The notes under the pieces: generated by a model
What the model was told of the DNA's origin: nothing
Seen by the model: only the letters and a program-made list of their open reading frames with translations
Database searches by the model: none
Assembly: GCA_023634235.1 (NCBI GenBank)
Contig: JAMKCF010000003.1
Coordinates: 25,883,299-25,947,298, forward strand
Direction of reading: 5' to 3'
Origin: Pisaster brevispinus
Lineage: Eukaryota; Echinodermata; Asteroidea; Forcipulatida; Asteriidae
Length of the DNA stretch: 64,000 nucleotides
Shown here: positions 11,801 to 22,624 of the stretch, piece by piece
Position numbering within the stretch: position 1 is the stretch's first letter
How the letters are laid out: each line of letters opens with the position of its first letter
Translations under genes and position numbers: made by a program

Positions 11801-13561
11801 ACACTAGTTTCAACTGCAAGCTAAGTGAGTAGTAAGCTAATTTCAGAACCAATTCCTACGAGAAATATGTGCGATAAAAACACTGTTACATTGAATAACA
11901 CAGATGCATAGTTATAATGACCCTTGAAAAACACCGTTCTTTACTTTGATTTCAGAAATCGAAACAGACTGAAATTGAATTACATTTGTTTTGTGTAACC
12001 TATGTAGACTCACGCAATGATAGCCCCAGATGTTTTCCCCTAAACCGGATACAGCCATTCTACGGCTACATCCCTCTAGGCCAGATAGGAAGCAACTTGA
12101 AGGCCAACATAAATCAATGTGCCCTCATAGCCTGAAGTAAAGATCCCAATGTGATGACTTTAGATCACATCCAGTTAGTATTGTGACGCGAGCGTTAGTC
12201 GGCTTTCAGACTTGGGAAGCGCCTAAAGGTAGCGCACGTGTTCCCAATATGCCTGGGCGTCGCGTCCTGCAGTTGTAGGCCACAATCTCAGAGCAGACTA
12301 GAATTGGAGTCGATGAATTATACTTAGTCTTATAGTAAAGACAAGTCAAGCAAGAACAACTGTCCCAACAATAGGTTCCAATGTCAAGGCTCCATTTATT
12401 CATCTCCTACTTACATATACATGTATACATTGGTGACCACAGATAGCAAAAACTTCTCTGTTAGGGTTATATAGAAATCAAACTTAATAACTAAAATCTT
12501 CCCCTTGTATAGTAACTGGGTCCCACTGCCCCATGTACAAATATATTCATATGAGTGGTGCAATAACACATTAAGTTTCCATTAAGTCAACGCCCGAAAT
12601 AAACATGACATAGCCAATTAATCCATGTCCTAATTATACAAGTTGTGATGCAATAGAGGGATGTGATACCCCTCCCTGGATGTAACATAATACCTGAGGG
12701 TGTAATTTATCACCTCAGTGAATTTAATACAAACATTAGATGAGGGGAACAAGTGTTTATAACGGAGTAAAGTAAGTACATGTAGCAAGTGTTTATAATG
12801 GGATTATGCCCTGAGCATCACAGTATTAAGGAGTGACCTTAACATGAAATTCATCTCATGGTAATGAGCTTGATGTGTCAACCGCGGACGTTTTAATCTA
12901 GAAACCTAAATGTAGTGACCAATAGCAAACCATGGAGGAAGGGAAACTTCACTGCCTTCTTCTCTTGAGGCTTCCCGCCCTATCAGTCTCAACAGTGCAC
13001 TGTGGCAAACGTTAATGTGGTCAAAATGACATGAGTCAGAGATAATAACTCAACGCTATGATCAGTATCCTATGATCGTCTGCAGTAAGTCATGTTTACC
13101 AAGTATTTGAAAGCGTAGAATATAATAACATTGTATTTTGGTTAGTGATTTATTTCTGCTCAGAAATATATTTCGGTGTTTAGCAAGTTTTGTGCTATAC
13201 AACTTTGTAAACTGATGCACTGGGCGTGGTAGGACGACCCTTCATGCAACAGTAATTTTTGTTTCAGTTAAACGGAGTGTATCGGAAAAACAACAAGTAA
13301 GGCCAATTTCGTTTTACGCTGCTTGGTAAGGTTTGAATTTCAAAGCGCACAGAAGAATCATGACAAGTGTGTTGAACACAGATGTGATTTTTTAAAATAC
13401 TAATACTATAGTAGTACTCATCCTTTGACGACACTATCCCTAAACAATAAATCAGCTTCGTTTCCGTTTATAAGAATTCACCCTTAAATCTGTGTCAGCA
13501 CGGCAGCTCAATATAGGAAGATTGCACATAACCTTCAACCGTAAAGACCGTTTCCTACAAG

Positions 13562-13567
13562 TATATA
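13562..13567 (+). promoter_or_regulatory. Possible TATA box of gene B
   Basis: TATATA lies about 95 nt upstream of the chosen ATG of gene B, leaving room for a short 5' UTR. It is supported only by position and composition. Confidence 0.3.
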
Positions 13568-13662
13568 TTGGTTTTACAAACAGGCTCTTCCTCATTTCCC
13601 TGTATCAATCTCTACCCCAAATGTCAAAACACGAAGTCGCGTACTGTTGACTTTTGAGCACG

Positions 13663-16199
13663 ATGGGGCTGTTTATCTGTTCACTCTGGATCGTTTTGAT
13701 CGTAAAGTCTCAAGCTGAACTACACGTAGCACCCTCAGCCAATCAGGAAACGTTTTCCTGTGAAAGTAAGATAGATGAGTTGAAGAGTATTGTCTCAAAC
13801 TACCTAGAAATTGTAAAAACTGAACTAAGAAACACAAGACATCAAGTGGAAGAGCTGAACGATGCAATGACTGATAATCTAGAAGAGTTGCAGATTGCAG
13901 TCTCTAGCAACCAAGAAACGGTTTCCTCTGAGCTAGAGGACACAAGACGTAAGATGGTTGAATTGCAGATTGCAGTCTCTAGCAACCAAGAAATGGTTTC
14001 CTCTGAGCTAGAAGACACAAGGCGTAAGATTGGTGAGTTGCAGATTGCAGTCTCTAGCAACCAAGAAACGGTTTCCTCTGAGCTAGAAGTCACAAGACGT
14101 AAGGTTGATGAGTTGCAGGTTGCAGTCTCTGGCAACCAAGAAACGGTTTCCTCTGAGCTAGAGGACACACGACGTAAGATCGGTGAATTGCAGATTGCAG
14201 TTTCTAGCAACCAAGAAACGGTTTCCTCTGAGCAAGAAGTCATAAGACGTAAGGTTGATGAGTTGCAGGTTGCAGTCTCTAGCAACCAAGAAACGGTTTC
14301 CTCTGAGCTAGAAGACACAACACGTAAGTTGAGTGAGTTACAGGTTGCAGTCTCTAGCAACCAAGAAACGATTTCCTCTGAGCTAAAAGACACAAGACGT
14401 AAGTTGGACGAGTATCAGGTTGCAGTCTCTGGTAATCGAGAAACGGTTTCCTCTGAGTTTGAAGATGCGCGAAGTAAGATGGATGAGTTGCAGGTTGCAG
14501 CTTCGAGCAACCAAGAAATTGTTACTTCTGAACTAAGAAACACCTTCGATCAATTGACAGACACAAGACGTCAAATGGGAGTCATGCGGCGTCAGGTGGG
14601 AGAGATCCAGGAGTCAGTATCTGATACAGTTAAACTCCTTAATGGTAGGTAGAATGATTTTGCAACCGTTGTCAGACGTTTGGAACACGAGCAATCGATA
14701 AAGTACCATAGTGCATACAAACATGATTAAGGCTTAACTTTCATATAAATAAGTTGAACAAAACCAAGGATCCCTGTATATTTTATTTCAAATGTTGCGC
14801 AATGATCATAACTGTTACATCTTAATTACTATATTGTATGGTGCCATTTTATTCATAAAACCTATGAAAAAAAGTTTTGTTAAAGACTGTTTCCCTCCAA
14901 CTTTCCAATTGTCTTTGTTTCCTATAATGAAGTCATGATCTCTATTACATACGAAGGAGGTTTACTGATCCAGTGGCCACCTAAAGATTGTTCCGACATT
15001 TACGCAAGGGGTGTGACACACAGTGGTGTGTACGCGGTCAAACCGCTGGATTCCGTTGAGCCGTTCTTGGTGTACTGTGACATGGAGACAGACGGCGGAG
15101 GATGGACGGTAAGATAAAATATTATTTGAACAAAGGATAATTGAAAGGATGCTCTCTTTGAGCTTTTAAAAACATTTTTTTTATATGAAATATTTATGTT
15201 TAGACAAAGCTATCCAAGTGAGGGCCTATGTATTCTTTGCCAGGTTTTCCAGCGGCGCAAAGACGGCAGTGTGGATTTCTACTTGGACTTTGCCAGCTAC
15301 AGCCGGGGTTTTGGGAATCTAGAGGGAGAGTTTTGGCTCGGAAATGACAACTTGCACCGTCTGACCGCTCAGGGCGAGTACGAACTCAGCGTAGAACTAT
15401 CGGACCTTGAAAACGAAACCAGGTATGCCGTCTATGACTCGTTCAGCATCGCCGATGTGACTGACAACTACAGGCTGACTTTGGGAAGGTACTCAGGAAC
15501 TGCAGGTAGTACATCAATATTAATCCCGAAAATGTATTGAAACAAGGAATTTGTGATGCCTTTCTGATTGGTCTTTGTTTTTAAAAATCTTTACACGGAG
15601 TTCCACAGAGAAAATGAATTCAAAGCGGTGACGATGGTTCTGATTTCCTCAATGGTACACATTGTGTTTAAATTCAAAGTTTTAGAGAAAAGTACATGTT
15701 TAATGTTGATTTATTGGGCTTAAAACATACACAAGTGTCTTTTCTCAGAGAAGTTATTAATAACTGTGAAGACAACTATATTAAGTTGTAATCGTTTTGA
15801 TAGGCTGAGTTTAAATTAGACGAAAATAAGTACTCCAAAACTAGAATAAGCGTCATATGAAATAAAATTAAATATTAATACAAACAAAAGAATAAAAAAG
15901 GTTATCGCGCATCCTGTAAAATTAAATGATCTTTCTTTGTTTCAGGCGACTCGCTGAGCTACAACAATAACCGTCAGTTCTCTACTAAAGACCGAGACAA
16001 CGATACATCGAGCCTGAACTGTGCCCAGTCATTCCACGGCGCCTGGTGGTACAGATACTGCTACCATTCTAATCTTAACGGGCCGTATCTCAATGGGAAC
16101 ACGACTGAATATGGTCGGGGAGTCATTTGGTATCACTGGAAGGGGTATTCTTACTCACTCAAAACCTCAGAGATGAAAATACGACCCACTCCACAATAA
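13663..16199 (+). CDS. FReD gene B: secreted fibrinogen-related protein with long coiled-coil repeat stalk
   Basis: Four exons are inferred: 13663-14644, 14957-15108 (or acceptor 14960), 15244-15505 and 15946-16199, about 549 aa. The ATG gives a hydrophobic signal peptide ([18 protein letters not shown]). A Glu/Lys/Leu-rich stalk to about residue 327 follows, with eight to nine 25-residue repeats at roughly residues 75-286. The FReD starts near DC at about residue 339 and keeps the first Cys pair, the GGGWT/FQRR junction, the DRDND calcium motif, the last Cys pair and GAWWY. FReD lectins bind acetylated or other glycans in innate defence and multimerise through their stalks; that role here is inference from the family. 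Unlike C-E it lacks the five-Cys N-terminal segment. Its neighbours are paralogues in the same orientation. All exons are open, so it is probably functional. Confidence 0.88.
13885..14520 (+). repeat. 75-bp tandem repeat inside exon 1 of gene B
   Basis: Eight full units plus one diverged unit of 75 bp each encode 25 residues of the type [16 protein letters not shown] followed by -DELQVAV-. Because 75 is a multiple of three, every unit keeps frame. A length of 25 residues equals 7+7+11, compatible with a continuous coiled coil. Paralogues D and E carry about one unit and C a fragment, so the array expanded in gene B. Confidence 0.92.
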
Positions 16200-16619
16200 T
16201 AACACCATACCACTCACTGTGTTACCACTCACTGATTAAAGTCATACCAGTACCAATCCCCGAGATAAACAGTTTCACTTTGAAATTATTTTAAAGTCGG
16301 GAAATAAGCCACTAACCCAACATATATTATTGTGATGGCCGTTATCGTGATAAAGTTTATTATACAATCCTCAACTGCAGCCGGTTTTTTTCTGCACTTA
16401 AAAAAATAGCCTCTTTGAACCGTTACCAAAAGAGAGGATAACTAAACAAAAATAGTATATTAACGGTAAAAACTAAATCTAGGTCTACCCTTTCAAAAAT
16501 GTAGGTATACCTTTAATTTTAGCTTGCAAGTCAAACCGAGATAAAATAATAAACAAATTTGTTGATTTAAAGCATTTGATGTTAGAGATGATTTTTCTAA
16601 CAATAAGGTCACTTCATGT

Positions 16620-16780
16620 CAAAATAAGTTGTTTATTTTTGTTTTGATTGGTTATTTATCTATTTGTTTATTTATTTATTCATTCATGAATTAATTTTTT
16701 TTATATATCGATTGATTGATTGATTGATTTGTTTGTTTATTTATTTCTTTATTTTTGTCTTTCTTTATTTAATTATATAT
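16620..16780. repeat. TTTA/ATTG microsatellite
   Basis: Runs of TTTA and TTGA units. Longer TTTA arrays sit at the equivalent places near 39830-39940 and 56640-56695. Confidence 0.8.
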
Positions 16781-18412
16781 TTTTGTGGGTGTCAGATTAT
16801 ATATCTTGTGAAAGTCCATGCGTGGCCTGATCTCTAACTATACACACTGACAAGGTTCCAGCAAGGATGAAATGAAAGGGTGGGACGCCCTCTTTGTGCG
16901 ACTAATATTGCAAGCCAGATGTGTTGAACTTCCGGGCCCCATGAAAATATTAGGTTGTAGATTCTCTTAGGAGCCATGTGAGGTAATTATACCTACTTTT
17001 AATATTCCATGTTCAGTACAGTACGCACTGCAAAACCATAGCTTGAAAAAAGCATTATACATTTAGGTTTATACTTGTATATTTTTTTTTTTTACTATTT
17101 TTAGTTCCCCCCCCCCCGATAAGGTTCATACGTGCCTGACACTGAAATAATAGGCAAACGTCATTATGCCAACCTGAGTACTACAATTTTAAAGCAAAAA
17201 ATGCTAATGCCTCAAAATAACTCAAGAAATACTTAAGTCTCTCAGCCTCTTGAAAATTAATCGAACATATTTATCGATTGGCAGATCAGCCAATTCGGAT
17301 AATTTTTGAAAACCCCAGAAAATAACAACGCCCCCTTTTTAAAAGTTTTGTTGTGTTGTTTTTTCCCCAAAACGACTTGCTGCCAGTTTTCAAGAAGCAC
17401 TTCTCCACTTCACAAGACAAACAGGACCAACTTTAAAGCCCAAATTTATCATGTCTCCTAAAAAGTTGAAGCAAATAACTTACAGGTTGCAATAACTTGT
17501 CATAATTACACTAATCTGTCAAATGCATGACCTACCCCCAAGTATTATTCCAATAAGTTTACTTAATGTGGAGCGTCCACACGACCCTAATGGATGCACT
17601 ACACTAAGAAGGCAAACAATCTTGCACCAAACTGAATATCATAGTTAGTAGGCCCTCAAAATCTGTTTTGGGGGTCATGCAGTTAATAGATTGTGTAAAT
17701 ATAACAGTTAATCACAACCTATGGTATAGTGAGGGTTTATTCGGCTGCAAAGACATTGCTCCTAGATTCATGTAATAATCCCATGATGATGTTTTATTTT
17801 AATATTACACAGCCCGCATTCCCTCCTTCATGTTTTCTTAGGCACCCAATTATTTTTTAAGTACTAGGTCGTGCATGATGTATTTGAAAGATGGGAGTGA
17901 CATCCATGCTAACAGTCTCATGCGGCTTTCTCCGGTTGATTTTTCCAAATTATTTTGTCGAACTTATGGTGTTATTAATTTTCCTTTTGGTTATTGAATT
18001 ATTGGCCCAAATAAATAGTGACTTTAAGAGTCAAACACGTGTTCCAAATTATGTAGGTTTTTAAGTAAACCGCGATGTGCCGGCAAGATATTGACGAAAT
18101 GATGGAAGACAAAATACAAACAATAAAATAGTTTACACGATGATTAATATTATTGGGTAGTAGTGATGGTGGTTGTCGTTGTTTAAATTAACACTCATTG
18201 TTTTTTTGATAATACTAGACTTATCTTTAGTCATTTGAACTATTCCTATAACCCTTATAACCCGCCTAAAACTGTAGGCCTAACTTAAATATGTTCTTCT
18301 TTATCATATAGAAATCAAAATGATTCTATGGTCTACGTTCACACAGTTACATTCTCCCACCAATATGGGTGATGTTCTGGAGGATTCTATATTGTACAAT
18401 GATAATATTCAA

Positions 18413-18573
18413 AAGATGTGGTCTAGTCAGTAAGACACTGCTCTAGAAATGCAAAGGTCATGGGTTCGAATACCACCCAAGTAATATGCCTGTGTGGTTT
18501 TTTTTTCACAGAACTCGGGAAAGTACTGAGTTTACAGTGCTAACAGACATCGGTGTAAGGGTGAAACAAAAAT
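18413..18573 (+). mobile_element. tRNA-derived SINE (161 bp) with 13-bp target duplication
   Basis: The head carries an A-box-like TGGTCTAGTCAGTAAG and a B-box-like GGGTTCGAATACC. A short tail domain includes CACAGAACTCGGGAAAGTAC. It is flanked by perfect 13-bp direct repeats TGATAATATTCAA (18400-18412, 18574-18586). Paralogous sites near 41515 and 58380 carry one copy of this target and no insert, which proves insertion and fixes both ends. Confidence 0.88.
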
Positions 18574-18976
18574 TGATAATATTCAAGTAAGTAAGAAGTG
18601 TATTTATTACAAGCATTAGTAGTAAGCAGGGTGTCAATTTCATTTGTGGTATATTAAACAACGATGATAATTTTTCTCTCACTTGTTAATTTTAGGAGTA
18701 AGTACGTTATAATAGAGAATGTATATCTCCAATGGTAATTTTTCAACATTCTGTCTCTAATGGGGGTTCTTCTGCACTGTGCAAATTACTACCAAGTGTT
18801 ATTTTTGTATTGAACATACTGATGATCTAAAACTTTATTCTGCTCTCGCTGAAAAATAAATGACTATTCCCTTGTAATTTAATGTTTCGTTTAATGTACT
18901 ATTCAACGCTCATGTGCTTTTGTTGAGTTGATAAATCTTAGTTTTTGTCAAAGTGTTATACATTGATCAACCTCGT

Positions 18977-19041
18977 TCCCAGGGGTGATTGATGTCGCTG
19001 CGCCATTTCTTCCCAGCATGCCTTTCTCGATCCTAACCATA
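18977..19041. mobile_element. ~65-bp palindromic mini-element
   Basis: Its ends are CCAGGGGTGATTGAT and an inverted partner ATCGATCCTAACC-like sequence. Related copies are at 32007-32072, 42556-42625 and 59672-59743. It is non-coding and MITE-like. Confidence 0.5.
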
Positions 19042-19276
19042 GAGTTATATATATATATGAACTAGAGGGCACACTAGCCTAGTTACGCGGCCCGACAAGG
19101 ACAGCAGCGGCCATTTTGTAAGTAGTCAAAAAACAGCAACAACAACATCGATGCGTTTGAAAGCAGGGAGAACAGCAACTGAGACTCGAGAGTGAGACAA
19201 TTTGTGACACTTTACAAATCGTCCAGTACTGTATTTTGTAAAGTGTAACCTCAAAATGAAATAGAACATCGTCAAA

Positions 19277-19347
19277 ATGCCAAAGACGTGTACCTGCTAC
19301 GAATGTACGAATTGATGTTATAAAGAGGGACAAACTTATTTTCATTC
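19277..19347 (+). pseudogene. THAP-domain first exon remnant of a P-element-like transposase
   Basis: It reads MPKTCTCYECTN, a TGA, then CYKEGQTYFHS, followed at 19348 by a good donor GTGAGT. Spacing of Cys residues after an initial MP and the downstream FH match the start of a THAP zinc finger, the DNA-binding module of THAP9/P-element transposases. The in-frame TGA corresponds to CGA in the duplicate copy at 43015. Transposase catalytic-region remnants follow 2.1 kb downstream at 21465-21873, consistent with one decayed element. Confidence 0.6.
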
Positions 19348-20030
19348 GTGAGTGTTTTCTGGTTTATAGAAATGGGCCTAAATGTCAAATGTTGTTTTAA
19401 AAAAGATGGTTTTGACTGAATGTAAGCTGGACGTTAATTTACAAATACAGCCAGTTCAATGTTTGTTACGACACGTTAACATTATGTTATACTCCCATTA
19501 TTACTGTACTTGTAATGTACAATTTGTGTAGCTCTCAGACTAGTCTACTAGTGTACTGAAATCTGAATATTGTGACAAAAATTGCTCTTCCTAATATTAG
19601 AATCACAGCTTTATTATAACGTCAACAAATAATGTAGACGCTAGTTCAGCAACAACATTTCCTCATGTGACGTGAGTGAGCTCAAATATCTGTCTCTCGA
19701 GTTAACGTTAGTTTTGTCAGATAATCATAAAACGGATCATTTTATTTTTTACAACTTACCGGTGAATTTAATGTGCTTGGGAATGGCGATTGTAGACAAT
19801 AGACTTTGACTAAAGAAGCATTTGTTAAAGACAAACTTTAATGTACGAGTACATTCTGCATCATAACTTCATGTGTGAACTTTGTTGTTTCAAAAGTCAA
19901 TGGCCGTTACTTCTGCTGTACACATTTTGTAATCGATTGTAATCGTGAGAGTGATTGACCATGCATAGTGTTACAGGCTGTTTAGCCAATTATCAGCGTG
20001 CATTGGCCTAGTTTGCAAGTCCATAAAGTG

Positions 20031-20039
20031 TATAAAAGG
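20031..20039 (+). promoter_or_regulatory. TATA-like motif TATAAAAGG in repeat block
   Basis: A consensus-quality TATA motif lies upstream of no recognisable host gene. The duplicate is at 43828-43836 with conserved flanks. It may be a leftover promoter of a mobile element. Confidence 0.35.
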
Positions 20040-20127
20040 CAAGCTGCGAGTGCATTTTGCTGCTCTATTTACTTACTCCAGAACAGAAGCCTGTGGCCGG
20101 AAGAGGATCTGCGCAGCCCCCTGCAGT

Positions 20128-20763
20128 ATTTAACAATTCATAGTTAGACGCACAGTATGCAAAATTGAGCCAATCAATCTGATAATATTATTTATACCAA
20201 GTGGATTAGTTGTGAATATTGATGATTGAAGTTTTGATAAATAAATAAGCATAATTCTCTTGTTGAAATTTAAAGAAACGTTTCAAAAACTAATTGTATT
20301 TAGCTGTTTTAAGAGCTAAAGAAATAATTAATGTAGATTTCTCAATCCTTCCCTGACCTGTCAATGATTAACTTCAAGATTATGTCCCTTAGTTTCCATA
20401 ATCATTAGACTCCTTAGGCCAATGCTCTCGTAAACAATAATCACCAAATCCAGCCAGTTATTTAACAATTCATAGTTAGACGCACAGTATGCAAAATTGA
20501 GCCAATCAATCTGATAATATTAATTATACCAAGTGGATTAGTTGTGAATATTGATGATTGAAGTTTTGATAAATAAATAAGCATAATTCTCTTGTTGAAA
20601 TTTAAAGAAACGTTTCAAAGACTAAATTTATATGGCTATTTTAAGAGCTAGAGAAATAACTAATGTAGACTTCTCAATACTTCCCTGGGCTTTCAATGAT
20701 TAACTTCAAGATTATGCCCCTTAGTTTCCATAATCATCAGACTCCTTAGGCCAATGCTCTCCC
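20128..20763 (+). repeat. 332-bp local tandem duplication
   Basis: 20128-20459 is repeated, slightly diverged, at 20460-20763. The same pair is present in R2 copy 2 (43925-44256, 44257-44562), so the tandem duplication predates the segmental one. Confidence 0.85.
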
Positions 20764-21032
20764 TGGCGACAGGCAGCAAATCGGTGCTGGATTTTGCGGG
20801 GGGGGGGGGGGGGGGGTTCTGGGGCATTTAGCAAAACTCCAAACGGCTGACCTGCCACAAATTGAAAATTTAAATCTGAAGTGTAGCTGTCCGGAAATAT
20901 GTTTGATTTGTTTTAAAGAGGCTGAGAGACTTGAAATATTGTACAAGTATTTTTGAATATTTAGCATTTAGCGTTGGTTGCTATGGGAGTTCATTTTTTA
21001 GTGTGGAGAACCATTCGAAGAAGACCCAGTTT

Positions 21033-21218
21033 GAAGGCCGCCCCCTATTGACGTCCTCAAGCATCACAGGGCAGTCCCAAAACTTGGCTTATACGACTCC
21101 GTATGTTTGCAGAATGTGAACTGCTGAAGGCCGCCCCCTATTGACGTCCTCAAGCATCACAGGGCAGTCCCAAAACTTGGCTTATACGACTCCGTACGTT
21201 TGCAGAATGTAAACTGCT
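21033..21218 (+). repeat. 93-bp tandem duplication
   Basis: Two near-identical 93-bp units begin GAAGGCCGCCCCCTATTGAC at 21033 and 21126. The same pair is at 44841-45026. Confidence 0.9.
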
Positions 21219-21464
21219 CCAAATGTGATGACAGAGTCGGAGTTGGAGGCACAAGCCGAGGTTCGGGAAATGACCTATAACGGAGCAGTATGACAACCTT
21301 TTAGTTGCAATACATTGCCAGTGTGACAGTAGATTATGTCCCCGAAATTAGCCCCCCCCCCTTTGAACGGCGTGCTAAACTCTTCTGATAGCGCCCTCTT
21401 TTGAATCAACCGCCTTCAGTGCTGGCCCATGCTAATTTCCCATGATGGGAACTAAGGTACTCTG

Positions 21465-21873
21465 ACAAACTTAAACAGTTTGCGGTTATCCTGCATTTCT
21501 ACAGTGCTCAGGCATACGAGTTCTTGCGGGAGTTTCTCCATCTTCCTCACCCAGCCACCATTAGCAGGTGGAGTTCAAGCATTAATTGTCAACCTGGATT
21601 TCTCACAGAAGTGATGAACCATTTTCAACAGATGTTGAAAGATAACCCTCTGACGAAACACTGTGTTCTTGTCATTGATGCAGTGGCGCTGAAGAAGGAA
21701 GTGAAGTATGATCCAACTAGTGGTGGTTATTCAGGGTTTGTTGATTGTGGACAATTTAAGTCATCGTGCAGTAATAGCTTGCTACGGAGACACTCGTATT
21801 TATGGTCATTGGTCTCACTGGTCACTGGAAGTTCCCTGTAGCATACTATCTAGCTGATCATTTTATCAAGTGA
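21465..21873 (+). pseudogene. P-element/THAP9-like transposase fragment (copy 1)
   Basis: Translation gives RYSDKLKQFAVILHFYSAQA, then the FLHLPHPATI-, PGFLTEV- and VIDAVALKK-containing segment, then GGYSGFVDCGQ and, in another frame, GLTGHWKFPVAYYLADHF. This order matches the RNase H-like catalytic region of THAP9/P-element transposases. The VIDA Asp is a likely catalytic acidic residue. A 5-nt insertion after the FVDCGQ segment, relative to the copy at 45270-45677, breaks the frame. The rest of the transposase is missing, so this is a dead fragment. Confidence 0.75.
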
Positions 21874-22211
21874 TGTTCAAGCTTGGACTCTGCGTGACAC
21901 CATCAAAAAAGAATCACACCATTTCACTCTGCCTTACTTTTTGAGTAACAGTTTGATTTTAGCGTGTAATACATTTCTGTGAAGAACCAAATCACTTTTA
22001 AATCAGTCAAATCATTAGATATAGACCCTTTTGACTAAATAAAATCAATTCAAGCAAAATTGTATTTTGAGATGAGCCCACAAGTCTCTTTCTGCTCAAT
22101 CAACCATTTCTTTGAATAACGCCCTTAGTTTACACAACTTAGCATGGGAATTCCTGGAGAGAGGGTCAATGTTGGATTGTGTTAATTAAAAAACAAACCC
22201 CGGGTAGTGAT

Positions 22212-22624
22212 CGTGGCCGAGTGGATAAGATCACTGGACTCAAGCTCTGGTGTTTCTGATCAGCAGAGTGTGGGTTCGAGCCCCGGTCATGACTCTTGTG
22301 TCCTTAAGCAAGACACTTAACATTGATTGCTTCGTCCTTCGGATGGGACGTAAAGCCGTTGGTCCCGTGTGTTGTGTAACGCACGAAAAAGAACCCAGTA
22401 CACTTATCGAAAAGAGAAGGGGTCCGCCCCGGTGTTCCTGGTTTGATCGGCTGCATATTGCGCCACAGCACCTTGTAAACCATCACAAGGTGCTATGTAA
22501 AGGAGTAGGTCTCATACTTCAAACGTAGCTCCAAAATACCTTGCAGGAAACATGAATGTTAAGCGCTTAGAGGCTGGCCTGCAGTAGGCGCTATACAAAT
22601 ACAATATATTATTATTATTATTAT
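22212..22624 (+). mobile_element. tRNA-Leu-like SINE (~413 bp), insertion unique to this block
   Basis: The head has an A box (TGGCCGAGTGGATAAG), an anticodon arm with loop ACTCAAG (CAA, Leu-like), a long variable arm and a B box (GGGTTCGAGCCCC). A central domain with CTTCGGATGGGACG, widespread in marine invertebrate SINEs, and a TTA-repeat tail follow. TAGTGAT flanks it at 22205-22211 and 22625-22631. The paralogous site near 46005-46015 has a single TAGTGAT and no insert. Confidence 0.9.

Larger units (their letters stand above)
9539..13560. other. Intergenic region, gene A to gene B
   Basis: No gene is supported. It holds the conserved 3' flank of gene A with ATTAAA at 9574-9579. A ~57-bp sequence occurs twice (9807-9864, 10919-10975) around 1.05 kb of unique DNA. 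There is a perfect 32-nt palindrome (10332-10363), a segment at 11140-11285 repeated at 63850-64000, and an AAAC-type microsatellite (11600-11800). From 11800 to 13560 I see nothing recognisable apart from a partial copy of the palindrome arm near 12932. Confidence 0.6.

Noticed and set aside
11568..11852. Val/Cys/Leu/Phe-rich minus-strand open frames
   Set aside because: They are low-complexity translation of the AAAC microsatellite with no gene structure.
13842..14393. 183-codon open frame on the minus strand over the gene B stalk
   Set aside because: It is a shadow of the in-frame 75-bp repeat; the plus strand has a signal peptide, splice sites and homologues.
13885..14520. CRISPR-like repeat-spacer pattern
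   Set aside because: Units are contiguous, coding and lack unique spacers; the genome is eukaryotic.
22212..22300. Functional tRNA-Leu(CAA) gene
   Set aside because: The acceptor arms do not pair well and it continues into a SINE body with target duplications.
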